A program made the position numbers and the translations under genes. From NCBI RefSeq assembly GCF_000422565.1, contig NZ_AUMA01000006.1, positions 1-64,000 of the forward strand: 64,000 bases of DNA, read 5' to 3'. The notes under the pieces are model-generated. The model made no database searches. It was not told where the DNA came from and saw only the letters and a program-made list of their open reading frames with translations. Source of the stretch: Desulfovibrio aminophilus DSM 12254 (lineage in GTDB: Bacteria > Desulfobacterota > Desulfovibrionia > Desulfovibrionales > Desulfovibrionaceae). Shown piece after piece: positions 37,144 through 49,384 of the stretch (the stretch's first letter is position 1; every line of letters starts with the position of its first letter).

Positions 37144-37851
37144 ATGGCCATCTACCGTCTTTTCGAAGAACCGGTCTTCCCGGACCCGGGCGAGGCCGAG
37201 CCCGACGGGCTCCTGGCCGTGGGCGGCGATCTCTCGCCCCTGCGTCTGATCAGCGCCTACGCCCAAGGCATCTTCCCCTGGTTCGGCCCGGAGTCCCCGA
37301 TCCTCTGGTGGTCTCCCGATCCTCGTCCGATCCTCCTGCCCGAGGCCCTGCACGTGCCCCACAGCCTGCGTCGAACGCTCAATTCAGGCCGCTTTTCCTT
37401 CACCCTGGATCGCGACTTCGGGGCGGTCATCCGGGCTTGCGCGGTTCAACCCCGGCCCGGGCAAACCGGCACCTGGCTCGTGCCCGAGATGATCGAGGCC
37501 TATGAGCGGCTGCACCACCTGGGCCATGCCCACAGTCTGGAAGTCCATACGCGCGGGCCGGAAGGGCCGCTGGTGGGCGGGTTGTACGGTCTGGCGCAGG
37601 GGCGGGCCTTTTTCGGCGAATCCATGTTCCACGAGACGCCCGAGGCGTCCAAGGCGGCCCTGGTCATGCTCATGCGCCTCCTCGGAGCGCGCGGCTATCA
37701 CTTCCTGGACTGTCAGCAGGCCACGCCGCACGTGCTGCGCATGGGCGCGCGCGAGGTCTCCCGGCGGGAATTCCTGCGGCGTCTGGAGGCGGCCTTGCGC
37801 TTCCCCACGGAAGAAGGCTCGTGGACCGATTTCGAGAATCTGCTCATCTGA
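37144..37851 (+). CDS. aat: Leucyl/phenylalanyl-tRNA-protein transferase
   Basis: A 235-residue enzyme that adds Leu or Phe to proteins with N-terminal Lys/Arg, creating ClpS-readable N-degrons. Marks are FPDPGEAEPDGLLAVGGDLS, the family motif YAQGIFPWF, LWWSPDPRPILLP, GGLYGLAQGRAFFGESMF, and FLDCQQATPHVLRMGA. Its place after clpS-clpA groups recogniser, unfoldase and tag enzyme. No Shine-Dalgarno is visible: a hairpin and pyrimidine stretch precede the ATG. It ends one base from the convergent HD-GYP gene. Confidence 0.95.
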   Translation: MAIYRLFEEPVFPDPGEAEPDGLLAVGGDLSPLRLISAYAQGIFPWFGPESPILWWSPDPRPILLPEALHVPHSLRRTLNSGRFSFTLDRDFGAVIRACAVQPRPGQTGTWLVPEMIEAYERLHHLGHAHSLEVHTRGPEGPLVGGLYGLAQGRAFFGESMFHETPEASKAALVMLMRLLGARGYHFLDCQQATPHVLRMGAREVSRREFLRRLEAALRFPTEEGSWTDFENLLI

Positions 37852-37852
37852 G

Positions 37853-38554
37853 TCAGACGGCCAATGCCGTTTCGAGAACTGCGGGCAGGGCGGAGTCCTT
37901 TTCCTGCGGCAGCCCGTGGCGCAGTTCGCGGAACCGGTCAGCGTTCCGCACAAAGACGTTCGCAAGAATCGGGTCGAACTGGCTGCCCGCGCAGAGCCTG
38001 ATTTCGTCCACCACTCGCTCGAAGGTGCGCGCCGGGCGGTAGGGGCGGTCCTGGAGCATGGCCGACACCGAGTCGGCCAGGGCGATGACCCGGGCCCCGA
38101 AGGGAATGGCAGCGCCCGTCAGACCGGAGGGGTAACCCTTGCCGTCGAATCGCTCGTGATGGTGCAGGATCATCTCCACCACGCCCGCCTCGGCCAGTGG
38201 CCGCACCGGTCGCACGATCTGCGCGCCGATGGCCGGGTGGCGGCGCAGCTCACCCCATTCGGCAACGCTCAGTGGTCCGGTTTTGCGCAGCAGGGTGTCG
38301 GAGACGCCGATCTTGCCGATGTCGTGCAGGTGCCCGGCCAGGTGGATCAGATCGGCCTCGAACGGGGTCGCGCCCTGGAGCAGGGCCAGTTCCCGGGCCA
38401 GATCGGCCACCTCGTCGGAATGTCGCCACGTGTGGTGATCCTTGGCGTCGATGGCTTTGCCGAGGGATTCCGCGAACTGGTGCAGGATGAGGGCGATGCA
38501 GCCGCAGGATGCGCCGGGAACGGGGCGCGGCGCGCACGAACTGGACGGAATCAT
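37853..38554 (-). CDS. HD-GYP domain phosphodiesterase (probable c-di-GMP hydrolase)
   Basis: A 233-residue protein that is essentially one HD-GYP domain. The metal ligands are His77-Asp78 in GHLHDIGKIG, with HHHERFDGKGYPSGL (residues ~121-134) giving the GYP motif, and an upstream His in HTWRHSDEV. Such domains hydrolyse cyclic di-GMP; activity is not shown by sequence alone. There is no receiver or other sensory domain, so control may be at transcription: a perfect Fur-box-like palindrome lies in its promoter. CAGGAGG before the ATG gives a strong start. Confidence 0.9.
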   Translation of the reverse strand: MIPSSSCAPRPVPGASCGCIALILHQFAESLGKAIDAKDHHTWRHSDEVADLARELALLQGATPFEADLIHLAGHLHDIGKIGVSDTLLRKTGPLSVAEWGELRRHPAIGAQIVRPVRPLAEAGVVEMILHHHERFDGKGYPSGLTGAAIPFGARVIALADSVSAMLQDRPYRPARTFERVVDEIRLCAGSQFDPILANVFVRNADRFRELRHGLPQEKDSALPAVLETALAV

Positions 38555-38607
38555 GAATGTCCTCCTGGTTTCGGGACCGCTCGACGGCCGCCGTTGCCCA
38601 GGTCTTA

Positions 38608-38624
38608 TTGAAAATGATTTTCAA
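38608..38624 (-). promoter_or_regulatory. Fur-box-like operator in the HD-GYP promoter
   Basis: A perfect 17-base palindrome, TTGAAAATGATTTTCAA, contains the 7-1-7 form TGAAAAT-N-ATTTTCA that Fur proteins bind. On the minus strand it lies directly after TTGACT and before AATAAG, that is between the likely -35 and -10 boxes, 54 bases before the HD-GYP ATG. That is where an iron-dependent repressor would block transcription. PerR or Zur boxes look similar and cannot be excluded. Confidence 0.68.
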
Positions 38625-38643
38625 AGTCAATAAGTGGTGATGA

Positions 38644-38669
38644 AAAAAGCCGCTCGCGGCGGCCTTTTT
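38644..38669 (-). terminator. Intrinsic terminator for the minus-strand gene at 38677
   Basis: On the minus strand, GCCGC/GCGGC stem flanked by A-run and T-run (AAAAAGG ... GCTTTTTT). It starts a few bases after the stop codon and isolates that gene from the HD-GYP promoter. Confidence 0.8.
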
Positions 38670-38676
38670 CGGGCGG

Positions 38677-39159
38677 TCAACCCTGGACGGATTCCACGAT
38701 GGGGCGATGCAGGCTCAGGTCGTAGAGCCCCCGCAGGGCCACGGGCAGATCGTAGTGGGGAATCTTCTCGAAGCGGATGAAGCCGATGCTCTTGCCCTCG
38801 GCCAGGGAGCAGAGCGGCGGCAGGCCGCGCGGCACGGGGAAGGCCAGGGGCGCGGAGTCGATGGCCGTGAGCCTTGAGGCGTAATGGGCTTTGAGGTAGG
38901 ACACGATCTGGTCCCGCTCCTGGAGCGTGAAGGCCTCCAGGATGACCTTGCGGCTGCTTTCGGGATCGGGCGCGCCCTCGATGGTCGGGCCCAGGAGCGC
39001 GTTCCAGTCGCAGCCGCCTTCCTCGGCCGGATCCCAGGCGTGGCGGAAGAGGTGGACCTCCACGTCGCGGCGGCCCTTGAAACTCTTGATGGTCATGGAC
39101 AGGGCGTAGGCCCGCTCCAAGGGCAGGGGCGCGGCGGGGGCGACGAGGCGGATATCCAT
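38677..39159 (-). CDS. Conserved hypothetical protein
   Basis: A 160-residue soluble protein without signal or membrane segments. Segments such as YALSMTIKSFKGRRDVEVHL and LAEGKSIGFIRFEKIPHYDL suggest an alpha/beta fold; I see no catalytic motif and do not recognise the family. The start at 39159 has AGGGAG seven bases upstream; the frame to 39228 is not supported. It diverges from uvrB across ~77 bases, so their promoters share that gap, and it has its own terminator. Confidence 0.7.
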   Translation of the reverse strand: MDIRLVAPAAPLPLERAYALSMTIKSFKGRRDVEVHLFRHAWDPAEEGGCDWNALLGPTIEGAPDPESSRKVILEAFTLQERDQIVSYLKAHYASRLTAIDSAPLAFPVPRGLPPLCSLAEGKSIGFIRFEKIPHYDLPVALRGLYDLSLHRPIVESVQG

Positions 39160-39180
39160 GCGGAACTCCCTGTTCGAGCG

Positions 39181-39209
39181 TTGACGGAACCCAAGGGTCT
39201 GCATACTGA
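39181..39209 (+). promoter_or_regulatory. Predicted promoter for uvrB
   Basis: TTGACG at 39181-39186 with CATACT/TACTGA 15-17 bases on. A loose GTTC-N11-GAAC repeat overlaps the -35, but I cannot match it to a known LexA box of this group. Confidence 0.45.
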
Positions 39210-39236
39210 TTTTGAGCCTCGGAGACAAGGGAAGGC

Positions 39237-41246
39237 ATGTCCGAATTCAGACTGGTCAGCGAATTTCGGCCAACAGGCGATCAGCCCCAGGCCATCGAGG
39301 CCTTGTGCGGCAACCTGAGCGCCGGGGTGCGTGATCAGGTGCTCCTGGGCGTCACCGGTTCGGGCAAGACCTTCACCATGGCCCAGGTGGTGGCCCGACT
39401 GGGCCGCCCGGCCCTGGTCCTGGCCCCGAACAAGACCCTGGCAGCCCAGCTCTACAACGAGTTCAAGACATTTTTCCCGCACAACGCCGTCGAGTATTTC
39501 GTCAGCTATTACGACTATTACCAGCCGGAAGCCTATCTTCCGCACACGGACACCTTCATCGAGAAGGACTCCTCGATCAACGACGACATCGACAAGCTGC
39601 GCCACGCCGCCACCCACGCCCTGCTCACGCGGCGCGACGTGCTCATCGTGGCCTCGGTGTCCTGCATCTACGGCCTGGGTTCGCCCGAATACTACGCCAA
39701 GATGATCATCCCGGTGGAGGAGGGGCAGGCCCTGTCCATGGAGTCCCTGCTCGCGCGGCTGGTGGAGGTGCACTACGAGCGCAACGACTACGACTTTCAC
39801 CGGGGCACCTTCCGGGTGCGCGGCGACGCCGTGGAGATCATCCCGGCCTATGCCCGGGAGCGTGCCCTGCGCCTGACCTTCTTCGGCGACGAGATCGAAT
39901 CCATCCTGGAGACCGACCCGCTCACCGGCGCGGTCACGGCTCGGCTGAAGAAGACCGTCATCTACCCCGGCAGCCACTACGTCTCGGACCGGGACAACCT
40001 GAACCGGGCCATGGACGCCATCCGCGAGGAACTGCGCGGGCGGCTGGAGACCTTCCGCCGCGAGAATCGGCTGGTGGAGGCCCAACGCCTGGAGCAGCGC
40101 ACCCAGTTCGACCTGGAGACCATCGAGGAACTGGGCTACTGCAACGGCATCGAGAACTATTCCCGGCACCTGGACGGCCGGTCCCAGGGCCAGCCTCCGG
40201 CCACGCTGCTGGACTACTTCCCCAAGGACTTCATCCTTTTCGTGGACGAATCGCACATCACCATCCCCCAGGTGGGCGGCATGTACAACGGCGACATCTC
40301 GCGCAAGACCACCTTGGTGGACTTCGGTTTCCGCCTGCCCTCGGCGCTGGACAACCGGCCGCTCAACTTCGACGAGTTCCTGACCCGCGTGGGCCAGTCG
40401 GTCTATGTCTCGGCCACGCCCGGCCCCTGGGAGATGGAGCGGGCCCAGGGTTTGGTGGTGGAGCAAATCATCCGGCCCACGGGCCTGGTGGACCCGGAAG
40501 TGGAGATGCGCCCCACCGAGGGCCAGATGGACGACATCCTGGCCGAATGCCGCAAACGCCAGGCCCGGGACGAGCGCGTGCTCATCACCACCCTGACCAA
40601 ACGCATGGCCGAGGATCTCACCGACTACCTCAACGACATGGGCGTGACCGCCCGCTACCTGCATTCGGATATCGACACCCTGGAGCGCATGGCCATCATC
40701 CAGGCCCTGCGGGCCGGAGAGTTTCAGGTTCTGGTGGGCATCAACCTCCTGCGCGAAGGGCTGGATCTCCCCGAGGTCACGCTGGTGGCCATCCTGGACG
40801 CTGACAAGGAGGGCTTCCTGCGCTCCACCCGTTCCCTGATCCAGACTTTCGGCCGCGCCGCCCGCAACGTGGAGGGCAGGGTTCTGCTCTACGCCGACGC
40901 GGAAACGCAATCCATGCGCGCGGCGCTGGAGGAAACCGCACGACGTCGCCGTCGCCAGTTGGAATACAACGAGAAACACGGTATCACGCCGAAGACCGTG
41001 CGCAAGCGGCTGGAGAACGCCCTGGCCGACATCACCACCCGCGCGGCGGTGTCCGACGGCACGGACTTGGCCGCCGTGGCCGAGGACTTGGCCCGCTACG
41101 GCGTGGAGCCCAAGGGCCTGGAGAAGGAAGTCCGGCGGCTGGAGCGGGAGATGCGCGCGGCGGCCAAGGAGCTGGAGTTCGAGCGCGCGGCGGTGTTGCG
41201 GGACAAGATCGGAATGCTCAAGGAACGGCTGCTGCAACTGGGGTAG
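39237..41246 (+). CDS. uvrB: UvrABC excision nuclease subunit B
   Basis: A 669-residue DNA repair helicase of normal length. Walker A is [14 protein letters not shown]; the beta-hairpin that clamps DNA is [20 protein letters not shown]; helicase motifs include [23 protein letters not shown] and QTFGRAARN. The C-terminal UvrC-binding helix is [20 protein letters not shown]. It loads at damage with UvrA and recruits UvrC. GGGAAGG precedes the ATG. Confidence 0.97.
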   Translation: MSEFRLVSEFRPTGDQPQAIEALCGNLSAGVRDQVLLGVTGSGKTFTMAQVVARLGRPALVLAPNKTLAAQLYNEFKTFFPHNAVEYFVSYYDYYQPEAYLPHTDTFIEKDSSINDDIDKLRHAATHALLTRRDVLIVASVSCIYGLGSPEYYAKMIIPVEEGQALSMESLLARLVEVHYERNDYDFHRGTFRVRGDAVEIIPAYARERALRLTFFGDEIESILETDPLTGAVTARLKKTVIYPGSHYVSDRDNLNRAMDAIREELRGRLETFRRENRLVEAQRLEQRTQFDLETIEELGYCNGIENYSRHLDGRSQGQPPATLLDYFPKDFILFVDESHITIPQVGGMYNGDISRKTTLVDFGFRLPSALDNRPLNFDEFLTRVGQSVYVSATPGPWEMERAQGLVVEQIIRPTGLVDPEVEMRPTEGQMDDILAECRKRQARDERVLITTLTKRMAEDLTDYLNDMGVTARYLHSDIDTLERMAIIQALRAGEFQVLVGINLLREGLDLPEVTLVAILDADKEGFLRSTRSLIQTFGRAARNVEGRVLLYADAETQSMRAALEETARRRRRQLEYNEKHGITPKTVRKRLENALADITTRAAVSDGTDLAAVAEDLARYGVEPKGLEKEVRRLEREMRAAAKELEFERAAVLRDKIGMLKERLLQLG

Positions 41247-45370
<4,124 letters not shown>

Positions 45371-45402
45371 GAGTTCGGGGAAAGCCCGTCAGGGCTCCGT
45401 CT

Positions 45403-45439
45403 CAAGAGGCTCAACCCCGCGCCGGGTTTGAGCCTCTTG
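45403..45439. terminator. Long hairpin after dapB
   Basis: CAAGAGGCTCAA pairs perfectly with TTGAGCCTCTTG, with further CC/GG pairs inside. Neither strand has a T-run directly after it, so termination would be inefficient or Rho-assisted. It lies between convergent dapB and the HPt gene. Confidence 0.55.
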
Positions 45440-45477
45440 CCATGATGGCTGCGGAGACCGGGAGGATGGTGCGCGGA

Positions 45478-45831
45478 TCAGCTTGTGGCGGCGTGGTCCA
45501 GGTGGCCGCGCATGAAGGCGAAGACGCGTTCCATCTCGGCCTCCAGGTCCGACAGGCAACCAGAGGCGGCCGGCAGGTCGCCCGACCCGGCCGCCTGTTC
45601 CAGGGCCAGGCAGTGGCCGCGCAGGGTTTCCGCTCCCAGGGCGGCCGACGCCCCCTTGAGCGAATGGGCCAGGAAGCGCAGAGTTTCGGCGTCCCCGGCG
45701 GCCAGGGCTTGGCGCACGGCCTCCAGCCGCTTGGGCTCCTCCTCCAGAAAGACCGTGAACATACGGGCCACCAAGGCCGGGCGCTTGGCGGTCATTTCCT
45801 CCATCCAAGCGGTGGTGATGGGGTCATGCAC
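45478..45831 (-). CDS. Stand-alone HPt phosphotransfer protein
   Basis: A 117-residue helical protein with the HPt signature FLAHSLKGASAALGAETL; His56 is the phospho-acceptor. There is no kinase, receiver or membrane region. Start: GTG at 45831 with GAGGAAGGA upstream. It lies 11 bases after rtcB on the same strand, an unexpected pairing. HPt proteins relay phosphate between a hybrid kinase and a response regulator; neither is next to it, so the partners are unknown. Confidence 0.87.
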   Translation of the reverse strand: MHDPITTAWMEEMTAKRPALVARMFTVFLEEEPKRLEAVRQALAAGDAETLRFLAHSLKGASAALGAETLRGHCLALEQAAGSGDLPAASGCLSDLEAEMERVFAFMRGHLDHAATS

Positions 45832-45842
45832 CGGTTCCTTCC

Positions 45843-47264
45843 TCACCCCTTGACGCAGATCAGCGGCTCCACGCGGACCACGGGCTTCGCCAGCCCGGCC
45901 GCCGCCGCGGACGCGATAACGAGATTCACGTCCTTGTACGCTCCCGGAGCCTCTTCGGCAACGTCCCGAAGGTCTTTGGCGCGAAGAAAAATGCCCCTGC
46001 GCCGCAACGACTCGGCAACATCCCGTCCTCGAAAGCTTTTTTTGGCCCGAGTGCGGCTCATGGCCCGGCCCGCGCCGTGGCAGGCGGAGTCCAGAGCGGG
46101 ATTTTCGTCGATTCCGGCCAGGATGTAGGAGGACGTGCCCATGCTGCCGCCCACCAGCACCGGCTGCCCCAGGGCCGTCAGGTCCGGAGGCAGGCCGGGG
46201 TGGCCGGGGCCGAAGGCGCGGGTGGCGCCCTTGCGGTGGACGTAGAGCGTCCGGCGTCGGCCGTCCAACACGTGCTCCTCGCGGCGGCAGGTATTGTGGC
46301 AGACGTCGTAGAGCAGATTCAGGCGGACGCCGGGCAGTACGCTGCCGAAGGCTTGGCGGACCATGTGGGCGATGACCTGCCGGTTGGCCAGGGCGCAGTT
46401 CACGCCGCAGGCCATGGCCGCCAGGTATTCGCGGCCCAGATCCGAGCACAGGGGGGCGCAGGCCAGTTCCGGGTCGCCCGGCGTCAGGCCGTGGCGAGGG
46501 GCTTCGGCCAGCATGCGCGGCAGAAAGTCCTGGCCGATCTGGTGCCCCAGGCCGCGTGAGCCGCAATGGATGGAGATCAGCACCTGTCCCGGTCGCAGGC
46601 CGAAGCCGTCGGCCAGCGGGGGATCGAAGACCTCGGCCACCCATTGCACTTCCAGGTAGTGGTTGCCCGAGCCCAGGGTGCCGATCTGGTCGCGGATGCG
46701 GGCCTTGGCCTCGGCCGAGACCGCGCCCGGGGCGGCCCCATCCATGCGGCCGTGTTCCTCGCATCGGGCCAGATCGCCGGGCGCGCCGAAACCCCGGCCC
46801 ACGGCCCAGGACGCCCCGCCGCGCAACATACGATCGATTTCCGCCTGGTCCAGGCGCAGGGGCCCGCCCTGTCCCACGCCCGAGGGAACGGCCAGGGCCA
46901 GGGCGTCGGCCAGGGGGGCCTGGACGGTGAGCAGATCCTCGCGGTCCAGGCTGGTGGTCAGGGTGCGTACCCCGCAAGCGATGTCGAAGCCTACGCCGCC
47001 CGCCGAGACCACACCCTCGACCGGATCGAAGGCGGCCACGCCGCCGATGGGGAAGCCGTAACCGGAGTGGGCGTCGGGCATGGCCCAGGCCGCCGAGACG
47101 ATGCCCGGCAGGGTGGCCACGCCGCTCAGTTGCCGGGCCACATCCTCCTCCATGGCCCGAAGCAGGGGCTCCGAACCGAAGAAAACGGCGGGCGCGCGCA
47201 TGCCGTCCCGAGGGGGAAGTCGCCACTGGTGGTCCGAAATCCGGACCAGACGGGAGATGTCCAT
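45843..47264 (-). CDS. rtcB: RNA ligase RtcB
   Basis: A 473-residue GTP-dependent ligase joining 2',3'-cyclic phosphate ends to 5'-OH ends. Manganese ligands are Asp94/Cys97 in GGVGFDIACGVR, His202 in GSGNHYLE, His233 in SIHCGSRG and His323 in DVCHN. The guanylated His396 is in SACHGAGRAMSR. All are intact. No RtcA cyclase or RtcR regulator is adjacent, unlike E. coli. The next gene in the same direction is a lone HPt protein. Confidence 0.93.
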   Translation of the reverse strand: MDISRLVRISDHQWRLPPRDGMRAPAVFFGSEPLLRAMEEDVARQLSGVATLPGIVSAAWAMPDAHSGYGFPIGGVAAFDPVEGVVSAGGVGFDIACGVRTLTTSLDREDLLTVQAPLADALALAVPSGVGQGGPLRLDQAEIDRMLRGGASWAVGRGFGAPGDLARCEEHGRMDGAAPGAVSAEAKARIRDQIGTLGSGNHYLEVQWVAEVFDPPLADGFGLRPGQVLISIHCGSRGLGHQIGQDFLPRMLAEAPRHGLTPGDPELACAPLCSDLGREYLAAMACGVNCALANRQVIAHMVRQAFGSVLPGVRLNLLYDVCHNTCRREEHVLDGRRRTLYVHRKGATRAFGPGHPGLPPDLTALGQPVLVGGSMGTSSYILAGIDENPALDSACHGAGRAMSRTRAKKSFRGRDVAESLRRRGIFLRAKDLRDVAEEAPGAYKDVNLVIASAAAAGLAKPVVRVEPLICVKG

Positions 47265-47293
47265 GGACGGCCGCCTTTCACGGCCGGAAGAAG

Positions 47294-47320
47294 CCGGGGA
47301 GCCGCGGCGCGGCTCCCCGG
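47294..47320 (-). terminator. Strong hairpin after the ACT-domain gene
   Basis: CCGGGGAGCC pairs with GGCTCCCCGG around a GC-rich 7-base loop, ten bases after the stop of the double-ACT gene and just before rtcB. On the minus strand it is followed by CTTCTTCC, a weak U-tract. Confidence 0.65.
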
Positions 47321-47330
47321 GATGCCGTTC

Positions 47331-47762
47331 CTAGAGGTTGTAGAGCTTGTCCCCTGGCACGATGGGGATGTTGTTCTTTTGGAGCACCTCGATGGCCTGG
47401 TCCGTGCGGTCGAAGCGGAAGATGATGATGGCGTTGCTGCCGCTCTGCTGCACGAAGGCGTACATGTACTCCACGTTGACCTTGGTGTCCCGGAGCATGT
47501 CCAGGATGCGGTGCAGACCGCCGGGAGTGTCGTCCACCTCCACAGCCACCACGCTGGTCCGGCCCACGGTGAAGCCGTTCTGCTTGAGGATCTCGCGAGC
47601 CTTCTCGAAGTCCGAGACGATGAGCCGAAGGATGCCGAAGTCCGAGGTGTCGGCCAGGGACAGGGCGCGGATGTTGACCTTGGCTTCGGACAGGAGCCGG
47701 GTCACCTCGGCCAGGCGCCCGGCCCGGTTTTCCAGGAAGATGGAGAGCTGATCGACCTTCAT
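47331..47762 (-). CDS. Tandem ACT-domain protein
   Basis: A 143-residue protein of two ACT domains: ~1-68 (KVDQLSIFLENRAGRLAEVT) and ~70-143 (VVAVEVDDTPGGLHRILDML). ACT pairs bind amino acids, often aromatic or branched. It follows paaK by 39 bases on the same strand, a conserved association in anaerobes, where it is thought to regulate aryl-CoA ligase or indolepyruvate oxidoreductase; that role is inference. The Gly-rich turn D-x-P-G-G is intact, so ligand binding is plausible. Confidence 0.88.
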   Translation of the reverse strand: MKVDQLSIFLENRAGRLAEVTRLLSEAKVNIRALSLADTSDFGILRLIVSDFEKAREILKQNGFTVGRTSVVAVEVDDTPGGLHRILDMLRDTKVNVEYMYAFVQQSGSNAIIIFRFDRTDQAIEVLQKNNIPIVPGDKLYNL

Positions 47763-47801
47763 GGGTTGCCTCGCTTGCTTGCGGTGTGGGGGCTGTGCCA
47801 C

Positions 47802-49112
47802 CTACGCCTGGGGTTGGTTGCGCATGTCCACGATGCGTTTGGCCTTGCCCTCGGAACGTTGGATGGTGCGCGGCTCCACGAGTTTGACCCGGGCCGTGAC
47901 ACCCAGGAATTCCTTGATGTTTTTTTGTACCTTGGATTCCACGCGTTGTAAATTCTTGATGGCGTCGGAGAACAGGCGCTCGTCCACCTCCACCTGAACC
48001 TCCAGGTTGTCCAGGTTGCCGTCGCGGGTGACGATGAGCTGGTAGTGCGGGGAGAGGCCGTCGGTCTCCAGGAGGATGGTCTCGATCTGCGAGGGGAAGA
48101 CGTTCACGCCCCGGATGATGAGCATGTCGTCGCTGCGGCCCTGGACCCGCTTCATTCGCGCCAGGGTGCGGCCGCAGCGGCAGGGCGCGGTGTTCAGGCA
48201 GGTCAGGTCGCGGGTGCGGTAGCGCAGCAGCGGGATGGCCTCCTTGGTCAAGGTGGTGATGACCAGTTCGCCGATCTCGCCGTTGGGCAGATTCTCGCCG
48301 GTCACGGGGTCGATGACCTCCACCAGGAAGTGATCTTCCATGAGGTGCAGGCCGTTCTGGGCCTCGGCGCATTCGATGCCCACGCCCGGGCCCATGATCT
48401 CGGACAGGCCGTAGATGTCGATGGCGGTCAGGCCGAGGGTGGCCTCCAGCTCCTTGCGCATGGTGTCGCTCCAGGGCTCGGCTCCGAAGATGCCGATGCG
48501 CAGGGGCAGGCCCTTGAAGTCGATGCCCATTTCGTGGGCCACCTCGGCCAGGTGCAGGCAGTAGGAGGGGGTGCTGCAGATGACCGTGGCTCCGAAGTCG
48601 CGCAGGAGCATGGCCTGGCGGCGGGTGCCGCCGCCGGACACCGGGATGACCGTGGCGCCGAGTTCCTCGGCGCCGTAGTGAGCGCCCAGGCCGCCGGTGA
48701 ACAGGCCGTAGCCGTACGCGTTATGCACCAAGTCGTGGCTGGTCACGCCGGCGGCGGCGAAGCAGCGGCCCATGAGCCGGCTCCAGTTGCGGATGTCGCG
48801 GCGGGTGTAGCCGACCACCGTGGCCTTGCCCGTGGTGCCGGAGGAGGAGTGGATACGCACGATGTTGTCGCGGGACACGGCGAAAAGGCCGAAGGGGTAG
48901 TGGTTGCGCAGATCCTGCTTCTCGGTGAAGGGCAGGAGTCGGATGTCGGCCAGGCTCTTGATGTCGCCGGGTTTGAGGCCGCGCTCCTCGAAGCGCTTGC
49001 GGTAGAAGGGCACGTTCTCGTAAACCCGTTCGGCCAGGGCCTGGAGGCGGCGGAGCTGCAAGGCCTCCAGATCCTCCCGGGGCAGGGTTTCCATGTCCAC
49101 GTCAAAAATCAT
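47802..49112 (-). CDS. paaK: Phenylacetate-CoA ligase
   Basis: A 436-residue adenylate-forming enzyme making phenylacetyl-CoA (or related arylacetyl-CoA) from the acid, ATP and CoA. The P-loop is [16 protein letters not shown], the adenine site [13 protein letters not shown], the hinge RYRTRDLT and the C-terminal lid Lys lies in [11 protein letters not shown]. In anaerobes it works with indolepyruvate oxidoreductase (IorAB), either degrading aromatic amino acids or making them from arylacetates. iorAB is not in the window. AAGGAGGAG precedes the ATG. Its leader carries a Phe-rich peptide and an intrinsic terminator. Confidence 0.94.
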   Translation of the reverse strand: MIFDVDMETLPREDLEALQLRRLQALAERVYENVPFYRKRFEERGLKPGDIKSLADIRLLPFTEKQDLRNHYPFGLFAVSRDNIVRIHSSSGTTGKATVVGYTRRDIRNWSRLMGRCFAAAGVTSHDLVHNAYGYGLFTGGLGAHYGAEELGATVIPVSGGGTRRQAMLLRDFGATVICSTPSYCLHLAEVAHEMGIDFKGLPLRIGIFGAEPWSDTMRKELEATLGLTAIDIYGLSEIMGPGVGIECAEAQNGLHLMEDHFLVEVIDPVTGENLPNGEIGELVITTLTKEAIPLLRYRTRDLTCLNTAPCRCGRTLARMKRVQGRSDDMLIIRGVNVFPSQIETILLETDGLSPHYQLIVTRDGNLDNLEVQVEVDERLFSDAIKNLQRVESKVQKNIKEFLGVTARVKLVEPRTIQRSEGKAKRIVDMRNQPQA

Positions 49113-49151
49113 GACCACTCCTCCTTCCTCGCGCCGCTTCCGGCGGCGGTG

Positions 49152-49181
49152 AAAAAAAGAGCCGCGGGTGTCGCCCGCGGC
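49152..49181 (-). terminator. Intrinsic terminator inside the paaK 5' leader
   Basis: On the minus strand, GCCGCGGG-CGACA-CCCGCGGC (perfect 8-bp stem) followed by CTCTTTTTTT. It lies 40 bases before the paaK ATG. No minus-strand gene ends upstream, so it can only act on paaK leader transcripts: an attenuator-type position. Confidence 0.8.
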
Positions 49182-49214
49182 CCGGTTCGGCAGTGTCGTG
49201 CGCGCCGATCCCTG

Positions 49215-49277
49215 TCACGGGCCCGTGGGGGTTCTGGGCGTCCGGAGTCGGAAGAAGAATAGGGAATTGCGCCACAT
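49215..49277 (-). CDS. Candidate leader peptide with three consecutive Phe codons
   Basis: A 20-residue open frame, ATG to TGA, beginning Met-Trp-Arg-Asn-Ser-Leu and then Phe-Phe-Phe (TTC TTC TTC at 49251-49259). It ends 33 bases before an intrinsic terminator and ~100 before paaK. That layout matches pheA/pheST-type attenuators, in which ribosomes stalling at uncharged Phe codons prevent termination. No strong Shine-Dalgarno is visible, and TTGACG ~30 bases upstream could be a -35, so the message may start close to the ATG. Translation is not shown; chance is possible. Confidence 0.4.
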   Translation of the reverse strand: MWRNSLFFFRLRTPRTPTGP

Positions 49278-49384
49278 TGGTGGGTTCTTGCCCCAAGAGG
49301 CCCGCGGCGTCAAGCCCCGCGCGGCCTGCCGCCATTGCGGGGGCGGAGGAAAAGAGGTAGTGGGCTCAACACATCGGAGGTCCC

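Noticed and set aside
39160-39236. LexA (SOS) box before uvrB
   Set aside because: The GTTC-N11-GAAC repeat does not match a spacing I can support for this group; could be chance.
45389-45445. Long hairpin after dapB as a small RNA
   Set aside because: A terminator-like hairpin between convergent genes explains it; no promoter for an independent RNA was seen.
45478-47226. 582-codon frame that would fuse the HPt protein to upstream sequence
   Set aside because: Its first ~465 codons lie out of frame inside rtcB. The HPt start at 45831 has its own ribosome binding site.
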